64,000 bases of DNA from UBA2387 sp019454665 (lineage in GTDB: Bacteria > Armatimonadota > Fimbriimonadia > Fimbriimonadales > Fimbriimonadaceae), in NCBI GenBank assembly GCA_045862995.1, contig BTVX01000019.1:4871-68870 (forward strand), written 5' to 3'. Shown here piece after piece: positions 16,112-25,868 of the stretch. The number at the start of each line of letters is the position of its first letter. Position 1 is the first letter of the stretch. The translations under genes were made by a program, and so were the position numbers. The notes under the pieces were generated by a model. The model searched no databases. It was not told where the DNA came from and saw only the letters and a program-made list of their open reading frames with translations.

Positions 16112-18561
16112 CCCATCGCCTCCTTGATCCGCATGGCCCGGGCAATGTCATCAATCTCTAGTCCATTCAACAGCACGATCCCCGCACAAACATCGCTCTC
16201 TTCTGCGTTCCATACATCTGTTGTTTGCTCCGGATCGAACTGTGCACGCACAGTCTCTGCATGCGACTGGGCTGGCAGACCCGTTGGAGATGGCCCTTTG
16301 ATTGGCTTGCCAAACTCCTCGACCGGCTCGTAGCACCGATGCCACCTCCAACTTTTCGGAACGTAGTATCTGACAACACAATCATAAAAGCCCTGCCTTC
16401 CCTTGGGGTCGTGGCTCCACGACACCGCTTTCGGCAGGCTGCGGAGTGCCATCCGATCCATTCGATCAACAAACCACCTCTGATAATGTTCTATACTCTC
16501 CCTGGTGTTCTTCAACTTGAACCGGAAAAGCGTTTCCCGAAGATCGCCCGCACCGATCGCGCCGTACTCAAACGATTGGAGCCACTCTGATCGGCAGACA
16601 GCAACAAGACGACTGACAATTGAGGCCATGTCTGGATAGCGCCACTTTGAGAACAGTTCGTTGTCAAGTTCCCGCTGCTGTAGCGCCTTTACCGCTTCGT
16701 CAGACAGCGTCGCGCGAACAATCCTGAATAGAGCCGCCGGATCATCTTCCTCTAGCAAATCGGTTGAGAGGTTGAATCCATCCGGCCACTCAGGTAGCTG
16801 GATCGCCGTTTGAATCGCACTGCTCCTCTCATCGTCAAAACGTCTTATAATGACCTGTTCCCATTGCTCTACAAAATCTACAACCTGGCGGTACACTCCG
16901 GCAACCTCGTCCCCTACCGCGGATTGCGCGGCATTGTAGATACCGTTGCCGTATTTCTCCTCCACACCTCTAACAACCTGATCGCGAAGTCGAACCAAGC
17001 GTCGAAACGAGAATACCGCTAATGATCCGAATGCCAGCATGCCCACAAGAATGCCTGCCAATGGAGCCCACATGGGCCACGCAAAGGCGTAAGTTAAGGG
17101 AGCCGCAAGGGCGCCCAGAGCAACCGAGCGCGCTACTGCAGCCTGCCAACCCGGGTGGCTCTGGCACCGCCGATGCAAATGGCTGAGCAGACCCTGAAGG
17201 TCCGACTGATGGCCCACCTCCCCATCGCCGCCAGCGGGAGATGAAGACACGAACACCGGTGCCCTGCGCGCCTGTTCGTTCTTGCACTTTCGCACGACGC
17301 TCTCTAGCACATCTCGCGCAAGCTGGCTCCCACCTGGAACAGACCGCACTAGCGAGTCGGATCCGGCAACGATCTGCTCGATCAACCGAACCACGATGGC
17401 ACGCTGCCTCTCTTGAACGGCCCTGCAATTCTGTTCATACTGGGGAAGAGCGTTCTGATCTGCCTGAACAATACCGGCCGGCCAAGTGCGAAAGTCCGAT
17501 TCAAATCTTGGGTTAACCCGCATCAGCACATTGATTCCGACCCTGACATCTTCGTTTACGGCTCCGATCACCCGCTCGACCAGGCGTTGAAATCTGCTTT
17601 TGTGCACAGGTGTGCCTACGCTATCTGCAACCACGACGTCTTGGGTCACCGGCTGCAGGATGGACCGCACAAGCGATTCTCTGGTCAGAGATTCTAGAAG
17701 GCCTTCCTTCAGCTGTCGAGCTTTCGATTGGCCGTCTGCGTTGGGGACGCAACTCTCTGTCAGTACCAAGCTAGCAATCAACTTGGCAACAGATTGCAGC
17801 AACAAGTCTCTAGGGAAGACGGAACCTGCCCAGCCTGCCAGAGCGAAGTCGAACTCCCGGGCACCCCGGGTCTCCGCAAGGGCGCCATGCGTAGGCCCGG
17901 TCACTAGGTGTCCATGCAGGGCGGCTGCGATCGCGGATTCAAAGTCGTCCGGAGGTTCGCGAAGTGCCACGCGGACCGCAACCCTCGGAACATGCGCGCT
18001 AGGCTTTATGTTCGAGTGTTCCAAGAAGCTGCCATCCCAATGTCGGGGATGGAGTACTAAGAAGCGCAGTTCAGGAGGTATTCTGCCACAATCGTCAAAG
18101 TTGGAGCAGGCTTCTTGCGCCGCTTGCTTGAGGGCGCCCAACGTCTGAGTGAGCTCCGGCGCACACTGGGCAGGTCTGGCAGGATTGGACACATCCAGCA
18201 GGAATAGAATACCCGTGGACTCTTCAGGGTTTCCTGTAGCACAGAATCCATGGAGAGCTTCGATAAGTCGCTCCACTGGAGCTTCACATATGGCCGCCAC
18301 GCAAACCATTTGGAGCTTGAGCCGCAGCGTGCTGATCCGGACGTTGGGTTCCGGAGGCAGCCGTTCCAGCGTTCGCGAACCAAGGGCTAGGACGAGCTCA
18401 CGCTCGATCGCAGGACCGAGCGCTCCAGAGTTCGAGACAACTCTGATCGAGCCGCTGGTGCGGATGGGACAAAACTCAAGGCGCTCCCAAACGTTCGCGA
18501 CAATACGGTTACCCACTCCCCCGATGGGAAGCAACAGCGTGGGAGTCGCCGGTACGCGCAT
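16108..18561 (-). CDS. Large membrane-spanning partner of the tubulin-like protein (817 aa)
   Basis: No family named with confidence. The N-terminus LLLPIGGVGNRIVANVW (about 9-25) resembles the nucleotide-binding start of the neighbouring tubulin-like protein (LVVGLGGTGCKIARRL), so a degenerate tubulin/Rossmann domain is possible. Residues 30-460 are soluble. Two transmembrane helices lie at about 478-495 and 498-518, followed by a basic boundary and a ~300-aa C-terminal helical domain (FSFRRLVRLRDQVVRG onwards). It starts 36 bases after the tubulin-like gene and overlaps the next membrane gene by ATGA. The arrangement suggests a membrane receptor or regulator that the tubulin-like GTPase binds (inference). 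Confidence 0.65.
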   Translation of the reverse strand: MRVPATPTLLLPIGGVGNRIVANVWERLEFCPIRTSGSIRVVSNSGALGPAIERELVLALGSRTLERLPPEPNVRISTLRLKLQMVCVAAICEAPVERLIEALHGFCATGNPEESTGILFLLDVSNPARPAQCAPELTQTLGALKQAAQEACSNFDDCGRIPPELRFLVLHPRHWDGSFLEHSNIKPSAHVPRVAVRVALREPPDDFESAIAAALHGHLVTGPTHGALAETRGAREFDFALAGWAGSVFPRDLLLQSVAKLIASLVLTESCVPNADGQSKARQLKEGLLESLTRESLVRSILQPVTQDVVVADSVGTPVHKSRFQRLVERVIGAVNEDVRVGINVLMRVNPRFESDFRTWPAGIVQADQNALPQYEQNCRAVQERQRAIVVRLIEQIVAGSDSLVRSVPGGSQLARDVLESVVRKCKNEQARRAPVFVSSSPAGGDGEVGHQSDLQGLLSHLHRRCQSHPGWQAAVARSVALGALAAPLTYAFAWPMWAPLAGILVGMLAFGSLAVFSFRRLVRLRDQVVRGVEEKYGNGIYNAAQSAVGDEVAGVYRQVVDFVEQWEQVIIRRFDDERSSAIQTAIQLPEWPDGFNLSTDLLEEDDPAALFRIVRATLSDEAVKALQQRELDNELFSKWRYPDMASIVSRLVAVCRSEWLQSFEYGAIGAGDLRETLFRFKLKNTRESIEHYQRWFVDRMDRMALRSLPKAVSWSHDPKGRQGFYDCVVRYYVPKSWRWHRCYEPVEEFGKPIKGPSPTGLPAQSHAETVRAQFDPEQTTDVWNAEESDVCAGIVLLNGLEIDDIARAMRIKEAMG

Positions 18562-18597
18562 GGGAGAACGAAAGAGGTCAGAACTGCTCAGCGAGCC

Positions 18598-21500
18598 CTA
18601 GACCTCCTCGTCGAATGACCAGGAACCCGACTTGGTAAGTTCCACCAACAACGCGTCAAGGAGATCGTACTCGCGCTCAAGTTGTTCGGCCTGTTGTGTT
18701 TGTTTCCGTCTCGCCACATCAAGTTGCTGATGATAGCGACGCAACTCCTCAGCGACCCCGCCAACGCCACGCGCTAGGAGATACTTCTTCATGAAGAAGC
18801 GTATTCCCTCCGCGACATCCTCGAAATCCTCTTCGACGTCCCCGACAAATGACTCCATGGCGGCGGCTCGGCCCTGGCCCAGCCTGTCTCGTTTGTTGCG
18901 CGTCACTCTTGCATACTTGCCCAATCCGTACCCAAGCAATTGCGGAATGTTTGTTGCGGCAGAAGGTCCAAGACAGACTTTGCAGAACCAGTCTTGCGGA
19001 TGGCTCGCATCCGAGAAGCCTTCGACCAAATCGCGGATGTCGACCTCGTAGCGTTCCCTCTCCGAGGCTTCTGCCGGGGCATCACGGTCAAGTGAGGTGG
19101 GGAGGTTGTTGTAGTATGCGGTGCCTTGTTGTGCAATGAGCCCATAGGCCAGGCCGAGAGCAAACAAAGTTTCTCTTGCCTCTCCAACACTCCTCATTCC
19201 TGGTCCGGGAAACCGCATCCACCGCTTGTCGACATCGAAGCACACATTGCGCTTGCGCATGCTCATGTAGGCATTCCGCAATGTCGCCAACTCGGCCACG
19301 CGGAACTCGGTCAGCGGGATGCCACGCCTACTGCACAGAATCAGAATCCTGTTGTTCCGCCCAATGCCCGGAAGAATGGTGACGGCATTGGTCTTGAGCT
19401 CTGCTTTGACCGCATCTTCTGCCTCGCGGGAGAAGCGATTGACCATCTCACGGTCTAGCTTGTACCGAGTCGCCGCAAGCGGATCGAACTCTGGATACAT
19501 AACAAAGGCCATCTTGTAATCCGGCTCGCCCGGCTTCTCGATGGCCGTAGTCAAGGCCTGCAACTTTGGAGCCACCAGACGCATGATCTGTCTGAACTTG
19601 GAGGACATGGCCTCTGGGTCATCGGCGCCTTCACGCATCAGATCCAGAATGTGGCGATCCCTCCATTCGGGCAGTATGTTGCTTGCTTCCTGAGACACCA
19701 ACTGGGCAAGCATGGCGCTAGAGGTCTTTTTGCTGTGCCGCAACCGTTCTGAAAGACGCACGATGGCGATTCCTTTAGCGACACCTAAGTCGTTGTCTGC
19801 CTCGTCCAGGAGGGTACCGGGCCTCAAAATGGCTTCCTCCAGATCGCTTACCTTGGTCTCTGGCAGCGCTTCGACCATTGCGCGGTACCGCCATGGCTCC
19901 ATGAGCGAGTAGATGAGGTTGCTGGTATCGAGTGCGCCACGGGCCGCTTCGGTGTAATGCCCATGCTGCTCGATGTTCCGTTTGATTCTATCGAGTTCCC
20001 TTCGAGCTCCGTCGAAGGTTGCCTTCAAACCATTGAGGCCAGAGCGAATACTATCTGCGACAGCAAACAGGCCGTCATGCGGGTCCGTGATCGCCGTCCG
20101 TCCTTCTTGGATGGCGAGCATGCGATTCAGGTTGCTCCGATAGTTGCTTAAGTGGCTGTGTGCGTCCAGCTTCGTTTGATGCAGCTCGGCCCGTCGGAAC
20201 AGATGATCAATGGCACCACTGCTTTCCAATCTTCCGATGGCGGATTCAAAATTGGTTTCCGCCGAACTGACGGCTTGACGCAGCGACTCGAGGGAAGACT
20301 CCAAGCTGTGCGAGAGTTGGTTGAGTTGATCACAGACAGACTCGGCCACAGCGAGCGCTGGCGAGATGCCGTGCTCGGCGAGATAGCGGAGCAGTCGCTT
20401 GCGCAAGCCATCCCGCCAGTGTTTGCTGTCCACTGTACGCCCGACGGCTCGCTGGCGGTGGACTTGTCCGACAAGGTGCATCCGCGTGTTTGCGCGGGCC
20501 CTCTCCTGAGAGCGTTGCTGGCTCGACCTGGCCCGGTCGAACTCTTCGCGCAATTTCGCCCGAGCTACCGCAAGCTTCATCTCCTGAATGTCCTCGGCCG
20601 TGTCTTCCTGCGCCAGTTCCTGAGCACCCATTACGTCCCGAAGGAACGTCGCACTCGCGCCGTCCACAAACCCAAACTCGGAGAGTATCTGCCTCGCTTG
20701 AGATCTCACGGATTCTTGGGCGCTTGCAGATTCCTCGGAAAGCCCCTCTAGGTGCGCAAGGGCTTTCCAGCCCAAGACCGAAGCGGCGTAATCTAGGACC
20801 GTGCGCTGGTCGTAGGCGATCCCTACCAGCCCAAGGGAGCAGTAGAACCGATTTCCACCGGCGAGGTCCTTGGCATTCGTAATCCAATCGTTGTTGGCGA
20901 CCGAGAGCTTGTGGGCACCGATTGGCGAGCCGATCATCGCGTAGAGCTGAGCCGCAACCAACCGATACAGGTCGTCGTCCTCCACGATACCCCCGCCTTT
21001 GGTGTTCAGGTCTACCAGGTAGACGTTGTTTAGGAGCCTTGTCCTTAACTGATACTCATGGTTGAAGTACTTGAATGTGAGCAAATCGTCGCGGTTGGTG
21101 GCAAGAAGTACTTCTAGGTCCCGCAGACACGAATAGGCAGTGGCCCTCTGGGTTTGAAGATTGGCAGTGTCGATCCGACCCGCGAATACCGAGGGCAAGG
21201 CGAACACCCCGTTGATGTGACGGTTCATTCCTGGTGCCGCCCTGTCTGCCAAGTAGTGGCAGGTGGCAATGGCGTCTATGAAGCTGCCGCTGCCCGTCCC
21301 TCCGGCAAGAGAACCGACTACAAAGATGGTCAAGTCGTTCGAGGTCGCAATCCTGGCGCCCTTGAAGGACCGAAGGGGGTTCTTCCGGAGATCCAGCAGG
21401 TTCTTGATTTGGGCTTCGATGGACGGGAAATGGGCCGGACCGAAGTAGTTGTAGGCGAACCGTCCCATGAGCCGACAACCGCCAGCACCTTGACCGGCTG

Positions 21501-21882
21501 TCAACCGACGCATGTTCTTGAGGCGCCCCTCGTCGTCTGTGGGCAGCCAATGAAGGAGCGGAGCGCAAGATGGGTCCTTGGGGTTGAACGAGGCCGTCTC
21601 GCCGCTGATCTGGGCAAAGAAATCCAGCGGGGCTTCTTCACTGACTGTGACCTCCTTCTCACGGTTGTCGGTGTCGATCCCGACGAAACGAACCATGATG
21701 CGGTCGTGGTCCTCGGTAGGCGTCTCCGAGAGAAGCGTCTGCTTCAAACGGCGAGCGATCTTGCATCCCGTTCCACCCAGACCCACGACCAGTGTCGGAG
21801 AAACCGTCAAGGCCGGGATAACTGGTTCGGTGGCGGAGTTGGATTCGGGCATGTACTGGCTTGCCATAGCTGTGCTTTCCAT
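18598..21882 (-). CDS. Tubulin/FtsZ-like GTPase (Tubulin_2 type), 1094 aa
   Basis: The first ~450 residues carry tubulin-superfamily signatures: an N-terminal phosphate loop VVGLGGTGCK (32-41), GQGAGGCRLMGR (131-142), and the T4-like signature GSLAGGTGSGS (191-201), which binds GTP phosphates in FtsZ and tubulin. The remaining ~600 residues form coiled-coil rich regions (about 430-780) and a C-terminal domain. FtsZ-like families of this kind next to vWA proteins have been proposed to form membrane-remodelling systems (Makarova and Koonin 2010). Its operon has a vWA protein upstream by 20 bases and two membrane proteins downstream, which fits that idea. The start is ATG 21882; ATG 21867 is an alternative. 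It sits directly upstream of a type III CRISPR locus, so a defence role is possible but unproven. Confidence 0.85.
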   Translation of the reverse strand: MESTAMASQYMPESNSATEPVIPALTVSPTLVVGLGGTGCKIARRLKQTLLSETPTEDHDRIMVRFVGIDTDNREKEVTVSEEAPLDFFAQISGETASFNPKDPSCAPLLHWLPTDDEGRLKNMRRLTAGQGAGGCRLMGRFAYNYFGPAHFPSIEAQIKNLLDLRKNPLRSFKGARIATSNDLTIFVVGSLAGGTGSGSFIDAIATCHYLADRAAPGMNRHINGVFALPSVFAGRIDTANLQTQRATAYSCLRDLEVLLATNRDDLLTFKYFNHEYQLRTRLLNNVYLVDLNTKGGGIVEDDDLYRLVAAQLYAMIGSPIGAHKLSVANNDWITNAKDLAGGNRFYCSLGLVGIAYDQRTVLDYAASVLGWKALAHLEGLSEESASAQESVRSQARQILSEFGFVDGASATFLRDVMGAQELAQEDTAEDIQEMKLAVARAKLREEFDRARSSQQRSQERARANTRMHLVGQVHRQRAVGRTVDSKHWRDGLRKRLLRYLAEHGISPALAVAESVCDQLNQLSHSLESSLESLRQAVSSAETNFESAIGRLESSGAIDHLFRRAELHQTKLDAHSHLSNYRSNLNRMLAIQEGRTAITDPHDGLFAVADSIRSGLNGLKATFDGARRELDRIKRNIEQHGHYTEAARGALDTSNLIYSLMEPWRYRAMVEALPETKVSDLEEAILRPGTLLDEADNDLGVAKGIAIVRLSERLRHSKKTSSAMLAQLVSQEASNILPEWRDRHILDLMREGADDPEAMSSKFRQIMRLVAPKLQALTTAIEKPGEPDYKMAFVMYPEFDPLAATRYKLDREMVNRFSREAEDAVKAELKTNAVTILPGIGRNNRILILCSRRGIPLTEFRVAELATLRNAYMSMRKRNVCFDVDKRWMRFPGPGMRSVGEARETLFALGLAYGLIAQQGTAYYNNLPTSLDRDAPAEASERERYEVDIRDLVEGFSDASHPQDWFCKVCLGPSAATNIPQLLGYGLGKYARVTRNKRDRLGQGRAAAMESFVGDVEEDFEDVAEGIRFFMKKYLLARGVGGVAEELRRYHQQLDVARRKQTQQAEQLEREYDLLDALLVELTKSGSWSFDEEV

Positions 21883-21902
21883 TCTGACTCAGGTTGCTGG
21901 GT

Positions 21903-23936
21903 CTAGGAGGTCTCGACCTCGATCAGCAGACCATTCGGTAGTTCCGGTGACGTTACCACGACCGAGACGCGCCGCTGCAATGCAACCCGATCCAAGGGCA
22001 TTTCCTCGGAATCGAGTAGCTGGACCTCGGCGGACGCCCGCACGAGATACAGCCGTGTACGGAAGGTGGGGAACATACCCCGGGGTCGAGGACACTCGAT
22101 TCGAATCACCGGACCGGCAAACCCGGCGGTGCCAGACGGGCCGCTCACGTCAATGCTCGATCCAGGACCGCCGATCGTCACGGCTTCGATCAGGCCCTTT
22201 GCCTCGGACGTCCGATACACATCGTCTCGGCCCTCCACCATTACCGAGATGCTGCGCAGTTTTCGGTCCAGCCGTTTGCGCCAACGCTCGAACATCACGT
22301 ACCGCCAGATGTTGTATAGCGCCAGCAGGGCGACCAGGATGACGAGAATCAGGACCAGCAGCCAAACGAGCCACCCCCAGATGTCCCACCAAGAGAGAAT
22401 GCGCAAAGTGGCCTCGTAGCGGGGTCCCTGGAAGTCAGCCTTGCCCTGCACCAAACTGGGCTCGATGGAGAATTCGTAGTCGCCTGGCTCGAGCCGACTC
22501 GTGTCGAGTTCGATGGCGATGGCATGGTCGCCCGCGGAAACGGGAACCTCGCTGAGCTTGATGCTCGTCGTCTCCGGCCCGTTCAGAGCGAAGCGAACCA
22601 CAAAGCTCCCGTGGGCGTTGGACTTCAACCGCACGCCGCGGATCGTCGTTGTCCTTCCCGCCGGAGTCCGGAAGCGACTCGTTTGAGGGAACGCCACGCT
22701 CACCACGGGGCGCCTCAGAACTTCAAGGCGCGCATTGGCCGGAACACCCCGCTCCTTGGAGCCATCGGCTAACTCGCGAGAGGCAGTGGCTTGAAGAGCG
22801 AGTTGGCCGGGTGGCCCCGTGTCCGGCAATCGGCCAGTGTAAAACGCCCCGGCTCGGACCAGGTCCAGCGTCACCCTGCTGTTCCCATTCTGAGCAGTCA
22901 CCTTGACTTCGGCCGGATCGGAGATGGCCTTTCCGTGGTCATCCTCTACTCTCGTACGAATGGCCAACTCGGAGTTCTGACCCACCTTGCCACCGTCGGC
23001 GGGAGTCAAGAACACCACACGGAAGTTGGGCTCGTACGTGACTTGTGCCGCGCCGGACAACGAGTGAACCCGGTAGACACCCGGCCTCGGCGCCTCGATC
23101 AGACGGTAGCCAACGCGAGTCAGTTGGCCGCCGATTGCTCGACCGAGCGGCTGGACGTCGTAGAATGACCCATCTGGCCCCTCCAAGCGGATTTCGGGGT
23201 TTGCGGCACCCCGCGCCATCGTGATCCGCAGGTTCTTGGCACTCGGACCAAGGGCGAACGTCTGCCCGGGTCTCAGGTCCGGTATGGACACCTCCCGAGC
23301 CGAAAAGTCGGCGAATATCTCGCCGAACACGCGAGGCAGGTCTTCCGCCTTGTCAACCGGATACGTCCGCATGGTGCCGGCAGCCTTCGCAAGAGACTCC
23401 AAAAAAGCGATGTTCGCCATCCGCCCCAGACCGACGAAGTACATCCTCACCTTGTCGTCCTCGGCCATGCGACGAACCAGCGCCTCCAAACCAGCGGCGT
23501 TGTCGGGCATCCCGTCCGTGAGAACCACGAGGGTCTTGCGACGGTTACCGGCAGGTAGCGCGCGGAAGCGAACCGCAGCCCGTTCCAGTGCATCCCGAAG
23601 GTTCGTGCCTCCGCCACCCGAACGATAAACCGAGGGCACCTCCGCGAAGTCGTAGCTTGAGTCCGTAGCCCGAAACCCGTTGAGGGACAACCCCTCGATG
23701 GGGCCGCTGCTGAATGGCAAGACGGCAAGCCGATCCTGAGAGGTCATCAAGCGCGCAACCAACTGCAGCGACGCGTACCGCTCCAGGGCCGGATCGCTCA
23801 CAGCCATGCTGCCCGACTCGTCCAACACCAACATCACGTCAAGAGGCGGGCGCGACTGTGCCAAAGCGCCCACCGAAATGGCGAACGCCAGAACAACCGC
23901 TACACAAACACGGAGTCCAAAGCTCAGTCGTTTCAC
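21903..23936 (-). CDS. Exported vWA-domain membrane protein of the tubulin operon
   Basis: Predicted 677-aa type I membrane protein. A signal peptide (about 1-27, ending GALAQ) is followed by a vWA domain (about 31-215) with MIDAS motif DESGS at 39-43 and VLTDGMPDN later. Ig-like beta domains follow (about 220-510). One transmembrane helix (about 515-548, WLVWLLVLILVILVALLALY) leads to a ~125-aa cytoplasmic tail (MFERWRKRLDRKLRSISVMV onwards). The frame runs upstream to 24269 without a plausible start; GTG 23936 begins the signal peptide and is my choice, although its ribosome site is weak. It is the first gene of the tubulin/vWA operon. The tail could connect the outside vWA domain with the cytosolic tubulin-like protein (inference). 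Confidence 0.8.
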   Translation of the reverse strand: MKRLSFGLRVCVAVVLAFAISVGALAQSRPPLDVMLVLDESGSMAVSDPALERYASLQLVARLMTSQDRLAVLPFSSGPIEGLSLNGFRATDSSYDFAEVPSVYRSGGGGTNLRDALERAAVRFRALPAGNRRKTLVVLTDGMPDNAAGLEALVRRMAEDDKVRMYFVGLGRMANIAFLESLAKAAGTMRTYPVDKAEDLPRVFGEIFADFSAREVSIPDLRPGQTFALGPSAKNLRITMARGAANPEIRLEGPDGSFYDVQPLGRAIGGQLTRVGYRLIEAPRPGVYRVHSLSGAAQVTYEPNFRVVFLTPADGGKVGQNSELAIRTRVEDDHGKAISDPAEVKVTAQNGNSRVTLDLVRAGAFYTGRLPDTGPPGQLALQATASRELADGSKERGVPANARLEVLRRPVVSVAFPQTSRFRTPAGRTTTIRGVRLKSNAHGSFVVRFALNGPETTSIKLSEVPVSAGDHAIAIELDTSRLEPGDYEFSIEPSLVQGKADFQGPRYEATLRILSWWDIWGWLVWLLVLILVILVALLALYNIWRYVMFERWRKRLDRKLRSISVMVEGRDDVYRTSEAKGLIEAVTIGGPGSSIDVSGPSGTAGFAGPVIRIECPRPRGMFPTFRTRLYLVRASAEVQLLDSEEMPLDRVALQRRVSVVVTSPELPNGLLIEVETS

Positions 23937-24132
23937 TTGAATTCGCGGATTCCCATCCGTCCGGAAGATGTTCTCCGCCGTCGCTGGAAGTCCTGCCAGG
24001 AAGTCCGCCCTATCCAACAGCCGCCCCGATGCACGCCTTGTGACAACAACCGCGCGGCCCGATTCCCCTACCCAAGCCGAACGCGAAGCCCGGCGCAAGG
24101 ACTTCCACCGCCAGCCGCCGAATCCCAACGGA

Positions 24133-24840
24133 ATGAACCTGGCCATCCTCGCCGCCGCCCTCCTCCCCGCGCTCGCCGCCCCGCAAGCGGCCGGCCACGC
24201 CACGCGCAACGTCCAGGGCTGGACCGTCCACATCGCCCCGGCCCTGCTCGAACGCCAAGCCGAAGCCACCGAGAAGGCGCTCGGGCTGCTGACCGTTCAG
24301 CTCAAGGAGGTCGAGGCCAAGGTGCCCGCCGAAGCAGTCGCCAAGCTGCGGCAGGTGGCGCTCTGGTTCTCGCCCGAGTATCCCGGCACAGGTCCCAAGG
24401 CCGAATACCACCCCGGCGCGGGATGGCTGCGCGACAACGGCCGCAACCCCGCCATGGCCAAGGCCGTCGAGTTCACCAACATCCGCATCTTCGAAGCCGA
24501 AACCCGCCGCATGCCCAACTTTGCGCTGCACGAACTGGCCCACGCCTACCACGACCGCTTCCTACCCGATGGGTTCCAGAACGCCGAGATCCGGGAGGCC
24601 TACGAGCGCGCCAAAGCGGGCGGCGGCTACGACAAGGTCGAGCGGCAGGACGCCGAAGGCCGCAAGACGCTGGACAAGGCCTACGCCCTGGTGAACCCCA
24701 TGGAGTTCTTCGCCGAGACGACTGAGGCCTACTTCAGCCGCAACGACTTCTTCCCCTTCGACGCGGCCGAACTCCGCGCCCACGACCCCGAGACGTTCGC
24801 CCTGCTGGGGAGGTTTTGGGGAGTGAAGCCTCCTGCCTAG
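24133..24840 (+). CDS. Secreted HExxH zinc metallopeptidase
   Basis: 235-aa exported protein. A signal peptide (MNLAILAAALLPALAAPQAA) starts at ATG 24133. The zinc-binding HELAHAYH motif lies at about 136-143, and FFAETTEAYFSRNDFFP at about 195-211 gives the likely third ligand (Glu) in gluzincin style, as in lethal-factor-like peptidases. Upstream there is KAEYHPGAGWLRDNGRNP. It is divergent from the vWA gene (196 bp between starts). The open frame extends upstream, but that part is not protein-like. Substrate unknown. Confidence 0.8.
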   Translation: MNLAILAAALLPALAAPQAAGHATRNVQGWTVHIAPALLERQAEATEKALGLLTVQLKEVEAKVPAEAVAKLRQVALWFSPEYPGTGPKAEYHPGAGWLRDNGRNPAMAKAVEFTNIRIFEAETRRMPNFALHELAHAYHDRFLPDGFQNAEIREAYERAKAGGGYDKVERQDAEGRKTLDKAYALVNPMEFFAETTEAYFSRNDFFPFDAAELRAHDPETFALLGRFWGVKPPA

Positions 24841-24941
24841 TGACGCCCAATGGCTACATCGTCCACGACACGTTTCCCCGACCCTGTGGACAGCTTCCGG
24901 ATCAAGCAGGACGAGGCGTTCGCGGTGGACGCAACCTGAGC

Positions 24942-25868
24942 CTACGCCTCACCGCTCTGGCCGTAGTTCTGCCGGAACAACAAGAAGTCTAGGATGTTGA
25001 CCGTCCCGTCGCGGTTCAGGTCGGCGCGGGCGTCGTAGCCGTCGCCGCCTTCCTGGCTGCCGAACGCTTGCCGCAGGATCAGGAAGTCCGGTATCCCAAC
25101 CGAGTTGTCGCCGTTCACGTCGCCGTTCAGCAGAACCAGCGTGCCCAAGTCGTGGTCGCCCGCCTGGTTCGGCAACGCGATGCGCTTCGCTAAGAACGTA
25201 CCGCCCTGCACCCGCAGTTCCAGGGGATGGTCGTTGTAGATCGGCACGCGCAACTTGCCGCCGTGGAGCGGAATCTCCGACCAGTTTAGGGAGCCTGCGT
25301 CGCCGGGACGGTGCCACGAGGCCCGGAACAGGATGCCGTCGCTCGAACCCGTCACCCCGCCCAGCGTCAGCGTGACCAACGCCGAAGGAGCGCCGGGAAT
25401 GCTCCCCAAGTTGTGCTCCTGGTTCCAGTTCACGTCGAACGCTTGGACGACCGAATCGGTCGGTGGGAACGGCGACCACAGCTTGAACCCGCCGCGCGAG
25501 CCGCCCATCGGCACGGTGGCTAAGCCGAAGTCGCCCGTGCCCCAGCCGTCGCCGCCCTCGGTGTAGAACGAGAACAGGCCGGTCTCGGCGTCGTGCTTCC
25601 ACTTCCAGCCGTCGGGAACCTCCACGTTGTCGAACGGCAACGGCGCCAGCGGCAGGTAGAAGCCCCACTGCCAGATGTTGGTGTTCAGCACCGCCGCCCC
25701 CGGCTCGCTGCCGGTTTGGAACACCAGGTTGAACGTGTAGGCCGTGCCCCCGTTCTGGGCGGACGTGCTGGTTTCGACGCGGTAGCTCTGGGGCGTAACC
25801 GTCCCGGCCAGGGCAAGCGCTGCGCCCAAAGCCAGGAAGCGACGGGTGAGATCAAGGTGGAATGTCAT
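24942..25868 (-). CDS. Secreted protein with C-terminal dockerin-type repeats
   Basis: 308-aa protein with a signal peptide (ALGAALALAGTVTPQS) and a beta-rich middle without a named family. At the C-terminus (about 245-305) are two calcium-binding dockerin I-like repeats: GDVNGDNSVGIPDFLILRQA and ADLNRDGTVNILDFLLFRQN. Such repeats bind cohesins in cellulosomes, but in many bacteria they are found without cohesins on surface or secreted proteins. ATG 25868 overlaps the stop of the RCC1 gene as ATGA, so the two are co-translated and probably exported together. Confidence 0.85.
   Translation of the reverse strand: MTFHLDLTRRFLALGAALALAGTVTPQSYRVETSTSAQNGGTAYTFNLVFQTGSEPGAAVLNTNIWQWGFYLPLAPLPFDNVEVPDGWKWKHDAETGLFSFYTEGGDGWGTGDFGLATVPMGGSRGGFKLWSPFPPTDSVVQAFDVNWNQEHNLGSIPGAPSALVTLTLGGVTGSSDGILFRASWHRPGDAGSLNWSEIPLHGGKLRVPIYNDHPLELRVQGGTFLAKRIALPNQAGDHDLGTLVLLNGDVNGDNSVGIPDFLILRQAFGSQEGGDGYDARADLNRDGTVNILDFLLFRQNYGQSGEA

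Noticed and set aside
1..24000. CRISPR array
   Set aside because: No series of direct repeats with unique spacers was found by eye in the locus, including the 487-bp gap; an array is expected outside the window.
24850..24939. Possible 29-codon gene after the metallopeptidase
   Set aside because: Too short, no ribosome site and no supporting context.
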